From contig NZ_JAGJEI010000012.1 of NCBI RefSeq assembly GCF_018100985.1, positions 1 to 64,000 of the forward strand: 64,000 nt of DNA. Direction: 5' to 3'. A program made the translations under genes and the position numbers. This document shows, in pieces, positions 8,840 through 17,329 of the stretch (positions within the stretch are counted from its first letter, which is position 1; each line of letters opens with the position of its first letter). The notes below the pieces were generated by a model. It saw only the letters and a list, made by a program, of their open reading frames with translations, was not told the DNA's origin and did no database searches. The DNA comes from Pseudoalteromonas sp. MMG007 (GTDB lineage: Bacteria > Pseudomonadota > Gammaproteobacteria > Enterobacterales > Alteromonadaceae).

Positions 8840-11401
8840 ATGAACATAAAACCCATGCTATTTTATTCAGTTATTGCCTCTACTGCCTTTTTGTATGGTT
8901 GTGGTGGTAGTGAACAAAGTAGCGACACCAGCTCAGAGCAAAGCACTGATCAAACAGAAACAACCACCAGCACCGGCACACTCGTTATAAACGAAATTGT
9001 TGCAAGCCCAAGTGATACCAACTACGACTGGATAGAACTCTACGCCACTGCCGACATAGCCGACTTATCAGTATTTTCCCTTGTTGATGATAGCGCCGAC
9101 AGAGAGCCCCAAGCTTTACCTGCCGTATCGCTTTCGCAAGGTGAGTTTATTGTTATTCAAGCCATTGATGAAACCGACACACCGCCCGACAACGGCTATT
9201 ACGTAACCTTTAAATTAGGTAGCGACGATGCAGTCACGTTATACGAGGACGACACTGCCGTTTCTGTACTTGATTGGGAAGAAGGTGAAGCCGCTGAAGG
9301 CTTTAGTTACGGCTTATACACCGATGGTACCGGCACAGCGCAAACATTAACGCCAACAGAAGGCGCAGCTAACCAAACAGCCGACACCTCTACACTTGTT
9401 ACAACCCTAATTGCTGAAGATGCGCCACTGCGCATAAACGAAGTAGTAGCAAAAGATAGTAGCGGCGGTGAGGACTGGATAGAACTTTATGCAACGGGTA
9501 ACACTGATGTTTACCTAGCAAACTACACCCTGAGTGATGACAGTAACGAGCAGTTTCCATTGCCTGATATTACGTTATCGCCCGGTGAATTTTACCGTAT
9601 TTACGCAAGTACCGACGATTTAGATGACCTGCCAAGCGTAGCGTTTAAGTTGGGCTCAAGTGATACCGTAAGCCTATACAGTAACAACGTAATTATAGAA
9701 CAACTCGCTTGGAAAAAAGGCCAAGCACTAAGTGGTTACAGTTATGGCCGCTACCCTGATGGCAGCGATGCAACTGCGGTATTAACTCCAACAGAGCTTA
9801 GCCAAAACAGCAAAGCAACTCACGGGCCACTCGTTATTAACGAAGTGGTGGCAAGCGCCGCAGACGATGGTAACGATTGGTTTGAGCTATACAATAACAG
9901 CGACAATACAATTAACTTAGCCAACTACCAAGTTATTGATGAAAGCGACGATATAGACCCAGTAACCCTTCCCGACATAGATTTATACGCAGGCCAATAC
10001 ATTACTATTTATGCCACCGACGAAGATCCAGGTACTTACTACGTACCCTTTAAGCTAGGCAAAGAAGACGAGCTAAGCTTAATGCTCAACGACGAAGTAA
10101 TTGACTACATTGATTGGGACGAGAGCGATGTAGCCACGGGCTTTAGTTATGGCCTAAGTAACAGTACCGATTTTACTCATGCGTTTTTAAAACCGACCCC
10201 AAGTAGTGAAAATACAGTTGCAAGCGCATTTACACCCACGGCTGTTAATACGCTTTCTATTACAATTACCGACGAAAACTGGCAAGACATCCTAGACAAC
10301 CCACTGGACGAGGAATACCACGAAACCAGTATTACCTTTAACGGAGTAACGCTAGACAGCGTGGCAATTCGTACTAAAGGCGGCTCTAGTTTAAGCACCG
10401 TAGCTAACTCAAGCAGTGACCGCTACAGCTTTAAGGTTGATATTAATGAATATGTGTCGGGGCAAACCTTTTTTGGGCTGAAAAAATTTACATTACAAAA
10501 CTCGTTTAACGACCCATCGTACATGCGTGAAGTAATCGCCTACGACCTAATGGACGAAATGGGTGTACCTACCCCTGAGCATGCTTACGTTAATTTTTAT
10601 GTAAACGGGGAGCTATTTGGTTTGTATTTAATGGTAGAGGCCATTGATGGTGAGTTTTTAGAAAAACACTTTGCCAACAGTAATGGCGATTTATACAAAC
10701 CAGATGGCACAGGCAGTGATTTGCTATGGCTAGGCGACGACATACAAAGTTATACGGATATAAACCTACAAACCAACGAAGAGAGCACCGATAACGGCGC
10801 ATTTATTAACTTTGTAGAATCGCTCGATGCCGGCGAAACCAACGCCATAGATGAAGATACATTACTGCGTTATATGTCGGTAAGCACTTCTTTATCTAAC
10901 CTTGATAGTTACCACGGTACACTTGCTCATAACTATTATATTTATGACCAAGACGGCGTATTTAGCATTTTGCCATGGGATTTTAACGAATCATTCGGCA
11001 CCTTTAATATGGACTGTAACAGCGTAGATATAAGAGAGCTTTATATAGATGAGCCCGTAAGTGGCGCATTAAGCGAACGCCCAATGCTTGCTAATGTATT
11101 TGCTGATCAAAGTAACCTTGATACATACCACAGCTACTTAACACAGCTTATTAATGGTTCACTTTCAAGCGACACCTTTAGTGCCCGCGTAAATGAAATA
11201 GCCAACCTAATTCGTGAGCACGTACAAAACGACCCTACCAGTTTTTATGGCTCAGATTACTTTGAGCAAAACCTCACATCAACTACAGGGCAGTTTTATG
11301 GCTTAACGTCGTTTATGCAGTACCGCGTAGCAAATATGGCCGCGCAGCTTGATGGCTCATTACCTTCAGCTGGCGACGGCAGCGGCTTTTGTTCTAGATA
11401 A
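8840..11401 (+). CDS. Lipoprotein with three lamin-tail domains and a CotH kinase domain
   Basis: An 853-residue outer-surface lipoprotein. The signal peptide ends in lipobox LYGC (Cys21), then a Ser/Thr-rich linker. Three lamin-tail (LTD) beta-sandwich repeats follow, starting at about 47 (LVINEIVASPSDTNYDWIEL), 195 (LRINEVVAKDSSGGEDWIEL) and 330 (LVINEVVASAADDGNDWFEL). From about 465 to 800 there is a CotH-type atypical kinase domain, with IRTKGGSS, KKFTLQNSFNDPSYMREVIA and the metal-site-like LPWDFNESFGTF. Bacterial CotH proteins can phosphorylate secreted proteins (spore CotH). LTDs are common in extracellular bacterial proteins. It ends before a terminator at 11420 and appears to be monocistronic. 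Confidence 0.85.
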   Translation: MNIKPMLFYSVIASTAFLYGCGGSEQSSDTSSEQSTDQTETTTSTGTLVINEIVASPSDTNYDWIELYATADIADLSVFSLVDDSADREPQALPAVSLSQGEFIVIQAIDETDTPPDNGYYVTFKLGSDDAVTLYEDDTAVSVLDWEEGEAAEGFSYGLYTDGTGTAQTLTPTEGAANQTADTSTLVTTLIAEDAPLRINEVVAKDSSGGEDWIELYATGNTDVYLANYTLSDDSNEQFPLPDITLSPGEFYRIYASTDDLDDLPSVAFKLGSSDTVSLYSNNVIIEQLAWKKGQALSGYSYGRYPDGSDATAVLTPTELSQNSKATHGPLVINEVVASAADDGNDWFELYNNSDNTINLANYQVIDESDDIDPVTLPDIDLYAGQYITIYATDEDPGTYYVPFKLGKEDELSLMLNDEVIDYIDWDESDVATGFSYGLSNSTDFTHAFLKPTPSSENTVASAFTPTAVNTLSITITDENWQDILDNPLDEEYHETSITFNGVTLDSVAIRTKGGSSLSTVANSSSDRYSFKVDINEYVSGQTFFGLKKFTLQNSFNDPSYMREVIAYDLMDEMGVPTPEHAYVNFYVNGELFGLYLMVEAIDGEFLEKHFANSNGDLYKPDGTGSDLLWLGDDIQSYTDINLQTNEESTDNGAFINFVESLDAGETNAIDEDTLLRYMSVSTSLSNLDSYHGTLAHNYYIYDQDGVFSILPWDFNESFGTFNMDCNSVDIRELYIDEPVSGALSERPMLANVFADQSNLDTYHSYLTQLINGSLSSDTFSARVNEIANLIREHVQNDPTSFYGSDYFEQNLTSTTGQFYGLTSFMQYRVANMAAQLDGSLPSAGDGSGFCSR

Positions 11402-11419
11402 ACAACTCATCTTCCATGT

Positions 11420-11445
11420 AGTGCCAGCAAGCTGGCACTTTATTA
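11420..11445 (+). terminator. Terminator of the CotH lipoprotein gene
   Basis: Arms AGTGCCAG (11420-11427) and CTGGCACT (11432-11439) with loop CAAG, followed by TTATTA. It is 19 bases after the stop codon. Confidence 0.75.
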
Positions 11446-11608
11446 CCTTACAATTTAATAACCTGAGAAAATTATAGAAAGTCCGGAACTTTTAAAAAGT
11501 GCAAAAATTTAGCTAGCTAAAACTATAAAGCCTCTGTATTAAAATGCTAACAACTTAAATGTTTTAGTTCGGCTTTTAGAAAGTTTAACTATGCAATAAC
11601 AAATCTAT

Positions 11609-11785
11609 TTAGTCGCCTTTTATATTGCCTTTCCCCTGCACTGCTTTTATTAAAGGTATACATGCTAAAGAAAGTATTAGTGCAATAAAAAAACCGATCA
11701 TAGTGTTGCCAAACCAGATCCTAAAAATATTAGTTAATAAAGTTAAAATAAGAGCAGATATAATCCATGGATTTACGTTTTTCAT
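11609..11785 (-). CDS. 58-residue membrane protein, unknown function
   Basis: A short gene read on the minus strand from an ATG at 11785 to TAA at 11609-11611. A clear Shine-Dalgarno AAGGAAT lies 7 bases before the ATG. The product begins MKNVNPWIISALILTLLTNI and has two hydrophobic stretches, about 7-21 and 29-47, then a basic tail KAVQGKGNIKGD. No family is recognised. The opposite-strand frame over the same bases is AT-rich and lacks a good RBS, so I take the minus-strand reading as the real one. The gene stands alone in an AT-rich accessory stretch. Confidence 0.6.
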   Translation of the reverse strand: MKNVNPWIISALILTLLTNIFRIWFGNTMIGFFIALILSLACIPLIKAVQGKGNIKGD

Positions 11786-12061
11786 TTCTAATTCCTTTTA
11801 TGTTTTAAACAACTATTTTTTATCCAACTGGACTTCCCGTACTTTGCTAAACACTCAAGTACATTAAACATTTAGAGATATAATTAATTTGCTCGGTGTA
11901 CTCTTACAAACTTCGCTAATGTGCCATGTATAGTGGTCACTGGTAAACTTTGATGTATGAAGTCAAGATTTGACCCCATTCGCTTCAGCGAATGAATTCA
12001 AGATTAAAAAGCAATCAATTAAAAATAGTAAGATATGTTCCTAAAAAGAGTAATTATACAG
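11786..12061. other. Non-coding stretch with a short hairpin
   Basis: No gene is supportable here. The only structure seen is CATTCGCT/AGCGAATG (11977-11994, 2-base loop), set in TCAAGATTTGACCCC-like sequence. That context looks like an intergenic repeat remnant rather than a regulatory site; I cannot assign it further. Confidence 0.5.
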
Positions 12062-12170
12062 CCTCAACGCCCGCATAAGCTGCGGAGCATGTTGGACGCT
12101 TTTTTGCGCTCTTTCTTTTAAGCAAAAAATCGGACAATGTGTGACGTCAGACTTGATGCGCTTGTTAGCA
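12062..12170 (-). other. attC recombination site of an integron-type gene cassette
   Basis: Read on the minus strand, the site starts TGCTAAC (R'', 12170-12164) and ends GCGTTGAGG (R', G of GTT at 12068). The two ends fold on each other. AAC pairs with GTT, then three unpaired positions (AAG against GGC) form a central spacer. CGCAT pairs with ATGCG, then one extra C stands unpaired on one arm only, then AAG pairs with CTT. An unpaired spacer and an extrahelical base on one arm are the hallmarks by which integron integrases recognise folded attC sites. The middle carries a secondary TTTTTTGC/GCAAAAAA stem. The length of about 109 bases is within the range of VCR-like sites. The site begins 11 bases after the stop codon of the cassette gene, in the canonical orientation. 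Confidence 0.75.
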
Positions 12171-12578
12171 GTATTTTACTTTTACCGTTTTTTTGTTAAA
12201 ACTATATCTATAGCTTTCTCTATTTCAATTGAGCTTTCTACATTTTTAATATGAATTTTTTCTTGAATAGAAACACTAATTTGAATTTCACGACCTTCAC
12301 TTTTGGCTTTAGACTTAGCTGAAAATATTTTATCAAATAGCTTAGATATATAATAAACACTTAAACCCGCAATAACATTACTGCCAATAGATATAAGGAC
12401 TTGAGTTACTTCTGGTGCAGAGAAACCTTCAGAAATACTTAAATACAAACCTTTCTCAGAAAAGTTATTAGCCTCTTCAGATTTAATTGGTTGAAAGTAT
12501 TCTTGGCCTGGGCCGATGATTTTAATATTAAAAGACTGCAAATCTAATTCGTTCATCCGTAACCTCAGATACTGCTAA
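12068..12578 (-). mobile_element. Solitary integron gene cassette (about 511 bp)
   Basis: The cassette runs on the minus strand from TTAGCA at 12578 to the C at 12068. Its leading TTAGCA, with the preceding G, makes GTTAGCA, which is the exact complement of the TGCTAAC that opens the attC at the other end. This is what a circularised cassette predicts. It contains one gene (12182-12556). There is no integrase, attI site or neighbouring cassette in the window. The outside sequence AAATTG joined to TTGAGGCTG would be the pre-insertion site. I infer insertion at a secondary site by an integrase encoded elsewhere. Confidence 0.65.
12182..12556 (-). CDS. Cassette-borne membrane-associated protein, unknown function
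   Basis: A 124-residue protein carried by the integron-type cassette. GAGG lies 8 bases before the ATG and only about 22 bases separate the ATG from the cassette edge, as usual for cassettes. Residues about 50-72 (VTQVLISIGSNVIAGLSVYY) form one probable transmembrane helix. A lysine-rich linker (KIFSAKSKAKSEGR) and a beta/alpha tail (IQISVSIQEKIHIKNVESSI) follow. No family is recognised. The hydrophobic middle with a basic juxtamembrane segment suggests an inner-membrane protein facing the cytoplasm. Confidence 0.7.
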   Translation of the reverse strand: MNELDLQSFNIKIIGPGQEYFQPIKSEEANNFSEKGLYLSISEGFSAPEVTQVLISIGSNVIAGLSVYYISKLFDKIFSAKSKAKSEGREIQISVSIQEKIHIKNVESSIEIEKAIDIVLTKKR

Positions 12579-12884
12579 CAATTTAATAGTGCGCTCATCG
12601 CGTATATTTCTGCCGACGCTACGCTCATTTTTCTACATTATATAGTTTTAACAAATAACCTAAGGTATTACTATCACTAAGTTTTCTAAAACTTTAAAGA
12701 AAAGTTAAATAGAACAATATGCGCGCGTCGCTCATTTTCATAAATATATGCGCAAAGAGCAGTTTAACCAATTTATTAACAACGCTATTTAGCCAGTCTC
12801 AATGACTGATTATCACTCTCAGCCGAACTTCTTAAAAGTGTCAATTGCGGAAATTAGTGACGCCTCGTTATACACCGGATACAC
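12579..12884. other. Non-coding spacer between the cassette and the S41 peptidase gene
   Basis: About 300 AT-rich bases with no supportable gene. A GTATAAC near the peptidase stop codon and a GCGTTGTTA further along recall attC ends, but they do not fold together convincingly, so I do not call a second cassette. Confidence 0.45.
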
Positions 12885-14246
12885 TTATCTAAAAGCTTTA
12901 ATTGCCTCATTGAGCTGCACATCTTTTCCGCTTTCAATATTGTTCACATTAAGAAATACAGATTCATGATCTACAGGCAATCCAATGTTTTCATAATTTT
13001 CCCCATGAGAATTGAGATACCTTTCATTTGATAATGTGATCCCCCAACCATTAGGCAAAGCTTTTGTTAACGCATCGCTAAAAGCTCCGTAACTTCTTTC
13101 ACCAATAAAAGTAACGTTGCCTCTTGCTTGTAAACCTAAAAGAAATACTTCAGCCGCACTAGGTGTTTTTTGACTAGTTAGAACAACAATACTTCCTGTG
13201 TAATTATTAATTTTTGATGGGGCGACAACAATTTTTTGAAGTTCACTGTAGCCTGTCGATGTTTTAAACTGCTTCCCCCCCAAGGCCAATTCTGAATCTA
13301 TTAAGTAAGATAAAATAGAAAATGCGACTAAGTCACTTCCACCCATACTAAAACGTAAGTCAATAATTAAGCCATTGCTTTGTTTGATGATAGGCGTAAA
13401 TATCTTCATAACCTCTTTTGTTGCTTTTACGTCATTATTTGAGAAATCATCAAAGTTACTTATTTTTAAATAGGCAATATTTTGAGGCGTTTTTGCTAAG
13501 GTAAAATTATCGTGATATTGAAGAGTGGAGTATTTTTTATCAATGTAATTATTAATGTTTTCCTGAGACTTTTTAATTAATGCGGTATGTAATTCCCAGT
13601 AAGTTGAGTATTGAGGGTAATTTACTGAGTGCGCTTTTAATTCATCCCAAAATGACCACTTTCTTGGTGAGTAATGTGAAAGCCTATCAAGTTCTTGATT
13701 GAGTAATATGGCATGACCGTCGCGTAATTCTTTAAGAAAGTCATCTATGATACTAAATAGCTCATCTTGCGTAGTTTTTGAGGTTATTCTTTTTTGCCAA
13801 AGTTTTCTCTGCTCCACCCAATTAATATTTTTATCTTTTGAAAATGCATAGTGCTCTTCAAAATTATTCATTAGAACATCAAGAACAATACTGGCATTAA
13901 ATTCATAGTTTTTGTCTTTTATACTAACAATTTTTTTGGATTGGCATTGATAAGGTAAGCTGTCTAGTTTCGTTAGCTTTAAAGGAAACAAACCACCAAA
14001 GTTAAGCAAACGAGTATCTTTATGCACTTTTTGTGTTTCTTCAATAAACGAGACTTGTTCAAACTCATCGGTGATAAAGTGGTTTTCCAGACAATGCTTT
14101 GTTGTTAAATCAAAGACTGTTGTTTTATCATCCACAGTATGAAAAACGTAACCATAACCTTGGCTTTTCCAGATTGTCTCTGCGGAGTTCGCAGAATTAA
14201 TGTTGCCAAGTACAGTGAGTAGAAATAACAAAATCCCTTTATTCAA
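12885..14246 (-). CDS. Secreted S41-family serine peptidase
   Basis: A 453-residue exported protein with a signal peptide ending near ANSAET (about residue 22). The C-terminal half is the S41 (tail-specific/tricorn-type) peptidase core: IAYLKISNFDDFS near 247-259, NGLIIDLRFSMGGSD near 290-304, IVVLTSQKTPSAAEVFLLGL near 351-370 with the nucleophile Ser in TPSAAE, and FIGERSYGAFSDALTKALPNG. The N-terminal helical part (EEHYAFSKDKNINWVEQRKL) matches the S41 helper region. No PDZ domain is obvious. It stands alone in an AT-rich accessory patch. The substrate is unknown. Confidence 0.82.
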   Translation of the reverse strand: MNKGILLFLLTVLGNINSANSAETIWKSQGYGYVFHTVDDKTTVFDLTTKHCLENHFITDEFEQVSFIEETQKVHKDTRLLNFGGLFPLKLTKLDSLPYQCQSKKIVSIKDKNYEFNASIVLDVLMNNFEEHYAFSKDKNINWVEQRKLWQKRITSKTTQDELFSIIDDFLKELRDGHAILLNQELDRLSHYSPRKWSFWDELKAHSVNYPQYSTYWELHTALIKKSQENINNYIDKKYSTLQYHDNFTLAKTPQNIAYLKISNFDDFSNNDVKATKEVMKIFTPIIKQSNGLIIDLRFSMGGSDLVAFSILSYLIDSELALGGKQFKTSTGYSELQKIVVAPSKINNYTGSIVVLTSQKTPSAAEVFLLGLQARGNVTFIGERSYGAFSDALTKALPNGWGITLSNERYLNSHGENYENIGLPVDHESVFLNVNNIESGKDVQLNEAIKAFR

Positions 14247-14796
14247 AGTTTACTCCTAATAGTGAATCACAACCAAACTAGACCAAGCGTATAGCAACTA
14301 AATCAGGGTACACTTCCCATATTTTTACGAGAAACGTCCTTATTTCGTGAGCTACTATTGTTATCAAATAGTGTAAATTATTGCCAGCTATAAATATTAG
14401 GTTTTTTGAATATGTTGAAAAGAGGAAAGATCCTTCTTAATATTACTTAGTTAATGGCGACTCACCTGAATGACTATACTCCGCTCACAACCGCCTCAGA
14501 ACATTTACGTCGCGACAATTATCTTGGCTGCTAATACCGTTCTTTTAATACGAGTTCAGACAATAAGCCAAAAAAGATAAAGTATGGAATTTTAGTTGGG
14601 AATCTCTGTTTAATAAGTTTATGCCTAACAACAAAACTCTGTCCCCTATGAAAAGAAATCTATGAGAGAACAAAGATCCTCTTTGATCAAACTACTCAAT
14701 AATTGTACTAATCAATGCAATTAGTCATAAATCTGTAACGTTGATCCGCGATAATCTCTATCCGATAAATGAATAAACCCAAGAAGACTAAGTAAG
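14247..14796. other. 550-base gene-free region
   Basis: I find no open frame with an RBS, no tRNA and no repeat shared with the rest of the window. It must contain the promoter of the minus-strand peptidase and of the plus-strand gene at 14797. The rest reads like decayed accessory DNA. Confidence 0.5.
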
Positions 14797-15282
14797 ATGA
14801 GTACACCCTTGGTGCAATTAACATTTGCACAGCAATCATTTGATGATTCTATGTCTGCGGCGATGGACCACGCTATGGAATATGAAAAGCTATCGCTAAA
14901 AGCCAATGCTGCGCATAACATTACGCTGCAGTGTGTGTTGCCTGACGGCGCAAATGAGAGCGATGTTATTTCACTAAGTGCAACGCAGCCCAGTGCGCGT
15001 GGGGCGCAGTATTTTACTGAAAAAACGCTGAGCAATGCAGACCTTGAATCTGGTACTGTAAATCTTACTTTAAGTAACATTACACAAAGCCAGTGTTTTG
15101 TAGTTCAAATGATGCTGCACGGAAAAAACACGACCTTAAAAGAAAGCCAGCAACTCGATGTGTACATTAAAGCATTTGAGCAAGGCTATATTCCTGCGCA
15201 AATAAAAACTGAGCCTACCAAGTCACAGGGCGTTCGTAGCTACTTTGCGAGTATGAGTTCTACGTTTTTATCGCTATTTTAG
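14797..15282 (+). CDS. Hypothetical protein, 161 residues
   Basis: A soluble-looking protein without signal peptide or membrane helix. An N-terminal helical stretch (FAQQSFDDSMSAAMDHAMEY) precedes a probable beta-sandwich (HNITLQCVLPDGANESDVIS; VNLTLSNITQSQCFVVQMML), and the C-terminus YFASMSSTFLSLF is hydrophobic. No family is recognised. It converges on anmK with a 31-base gap. The start is taken at the ATG at 14797; AAGAAGACTAAGTAAG precedes it, a weak RBS. Confidence 0.6.
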   Translation: MSTPLVQLTFAQQSFDDSMSAAMDHAMEYEKLSLKANAAHNITLQCVLPDGANESDVISLSATQPSARGAQYFTEKTLSNADLESGTVNLTLSNITQSQCFVVQMMLHGKNTTLKESQQLDVYIKAFEQGYIPAQIKTEPTKSQGVRSYFASMSSTFLSLF

Positions 15283-15313
15283 TGTTGGCTGTACTTTGCC
15301 GACTTATAAGTTA

Positions 15314-16519
15314 TTAATCAGCAAAACTTACTTTACCCATAGTCACCCCAGCAATACCCTGCGCAGAGTTATTTAGGTGTTGCTGCTCACCGGCTAAGCA
15401 TTCGTTTGCTAAAATAGCAAATAACACAGCCTCTTTTGCATCAGGGTTTATGCCTAAATCGTCGGTATTTTTAAACGCTTTTATATTCGGGCATAGCGTA
15501 TTAAGCTGCACCATTAATAATGGGTTATGAATACCGCCACCACTTGCGTATACAACGCACTCTTTAGCATTTTGCGCGCATTCATTTAACGCGTTTGCAA
15601 TTACCCTCGCGCTAAACATATTTAAAGTTGCCATTACATCTTCATGACTTAAATGCTGCGTATTTGTTTGCTGTTGTGCGGCATATAAATACGCTAAATT
15701 AAATACCTCAGGCCCCGTTGTTTTAGGCAGCTTAAGTTTAAAAAAGTCGTTGCCACACAATGCATTTAATAAGGGTGTATTTACCTTACCTGCTTTTGCT
15801 ATTTTTGCACCATCATCAAAGTGCATGCCTTTAAAATGCTGCTGCACGTATGCATCCATAATGGTATTACCTGGGCCTATGTCGCTACTAAATACGCTAT
15901 TTGCATCACCACTTTTAGGTAAAAACGTTAAATTAGCAATGCCTCCCATGTTTAATAAAATGCGGTTTTCATTGGGGTTTGCAAAAAATAAGTAATCGCC
16001 ATATACCGCAAGCGGTGCGCCTTCGCCCCCTGCTGCTATATGTTTTTGCCTAAAATCGCCAATAGTTGTTATACCGGTGGTAACGGCTATTTGGTCGCTG
16101 TCGCCAATTTGTAATGTGCCATTAGTAAAACTTTTATGATTATGTTGCGACTGCGGGCAGTGGTAAATTGTTTGCCCGTGACTCGCTATCACATCAATAT
16201 TTACTCGGTTTATATTCCACTCTGCTAAGCACTGGTTAACCATATCGCCATGGAGTTTACCTACCCAAGGGTGTAATAAGGTTACAAGTTCTAAATCGCA
16301 CTCACGTTTGGCAAATACCTGCTTTATTTTAGTTTTATACTCGTTGTTATAGTCAACGGTGGTAAAATTTAAAACCTCAATTTGCGTATTTATACCCGCC
16401 CCCGTTACTTTACACAGTGCTACATCGAGCCCATCTAACGAGGTACCGCTCATTAAACCTATAATTAAACGGCTTGGTTTTTGGGCACTATTATAAAGGG
16501 CGGCTATGTGTGGGTGCAT
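15314..16519 (-). CDS. anmK: Anhydro-N-acetylmuramic acid kinase
   Basis: A 401-residue cytoplasmic sugar kinase of the ASKHA fold. It converts 1,6-anhydro-MurNAc plus ATP to MurNAc-6-phosphate in murein recycling. The phosphate-1 loop IGLMSGTSLDGLDVAL is at 20-35, the catalytic region IASHGQTIYHCP near 110-121, GDFRQKHIAAGGEGAPL near 155-171, ILLNMGGIANLTFLP near 186-200, SDIGPGNTIMDA near 212-223, and the adenosine motif VYASGGGIHNP near 323-333. Length matches AnmK. It stands alone, divergent from a GNAT gene; its neighbours are not murein-recycling genes. Confidence 0.93.
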   Translation of the reverse strand: MHPHIAALYNSAQKPSRLIIGLMSGTSLDGLDVALCKVTGAGINTQIEVLNFTTVDYNNEYKTKIKQVFAKRECDLELVTLLHPWVGKLHGDMVNQCLAEWNINRVNIDVIASHGQTIYHCPQSQHNHKSFTNGTLQIGDSDQIAVTTGITTIGDFRQKHIAAGGEGAPLAVYGDYLFFANPNENRILLNMGGIANLTFLPKSGDANSVFSSDIGPGNTIMDAYVQQHFKGMHFDDGAKIAKAGKVNTPLLNALCGNDFFKLKLPKTTGPEVFNLAYLYAAQQQTNTQHLSHEDVMATLNMFSARVIANALNECAQNAKECVVYASGGGIHNPLLMVQLNTLCPNIKAFKNTDDLGINPDAKEAVLFAILANECLAGEQQHLNNSAQGIAGVTMGKVSFAD

Positions 16520-16667
16520 AATGGCATCTTAAACAGGTATCATATTTTGCTTATATTAGAGTACTTTAAAACAAAGTTATAGCGCTAAAGTGGCTAATTT
16601 TAATGATTGTACACGGTTTAAATGATTGCTAAGTTACCCTGTATTCAACTCATAAATTACTACCACT

Positions 16668-17156
16668 ATGATCACGCTTAGAGATTTTCAACCGCACGAC
16701 GCGCCACACATTATTAAAACCTTAAACGATGAACAGGTTACGCGTTTTCTATCGTCTAAAATTCCGTTTCCGTATACGCAGGCCGATGCGGATTGGTGGA
16801 TAAACCAAGGATCTAAAAATGGGATTATTAAGGCCATTGTTGTAAATGAGCAATTTGCAGGGTGTATAGGTATAACGCCCGGAGAGTTTGAATATAGCCG
16901 CAGTGGCGAAATAGGCTATTGGCTTAATAGCCACTTTTGGGGGCAAGGTATAATGACACACGCTATTACAAAAATTTGCAATGAGGCCTTTAAAAACTCA
17001 AATCTAAACCGTATTTTTGGCGCTGTATTTGCTGGTAATAGCGGCTCTATAAAGGCATTGACTAAATGCGGCTTTGAAGCTGAAGCTGTTCTCAAACAAG
17101 CCATTTATAAAAATGGTGTATTTTACGATAGCCATATTTTTAGCAAGCTAAAATAA
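16668..17156 (+). CDS. GNAT-family N-acetyltransferase (RimJ/RimL-like)
   Basis: A 162-residue GNAT protein. The N-terminal ITLRDFQPHDAPHIIKTLND and the acetyl-CoA region GEIGYWLNSHFWGQGIMTHA (about 80-99; the usual Q/RxxGxG/A pattern appears as GQGIMT) are typical. FGAVFAGNSGSIKALTKCGF near 116-135 gives the beta5-alpha4 signature. This subfamily acetylates N-termini of ribosomal proteins or small molecules; the target is not readable. It is divergent from anmK with a 148-base spacer. Confidence 0.85.
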   Translation: MITLRDFQPHDAPHIIKTLNDEQVTRFLSSKIPFPYTQADADWWINQGSKNGIIKAIVVNEQFAGCIGITPGEFEYSRSGEIGYWLNSHFWGQGIMTHAITKICNEAFKNSNLNRIFGAVFAGNSGSIKALTKCGFEAEAVLKQAIYKNGVFYDSHIFSKLK

Positions 17157-17329
17157 ACCATTTAGAATAAATACTCTGCAAAGCTTGAATTACCATCACC
17201 TCGCCCAAAGCTCATGTATTAAGGTAAAAATATATATTCACACTACTTAGCGCGCATTATTGTTTAGGTTAAATAGAGATTTAACGCAAAAACATTCGCT
17301 AAGTAAATTCACTTTAAGAGGAGATTTTT

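Noticed and set aside
11625-11867. Plus-strand frame of 80 residues
   Set aside because: It runs antisense to the 58-residue gene, has no RBS and its product is of random composition.
12700-12880. Possible second attC site near GTATAAC and GCGTTGTTA downstream of the S41 gene
   Set aside because: The ends pair only at the AAC/GTT positions and lack a consistent stem, so a second cassette is not supported.
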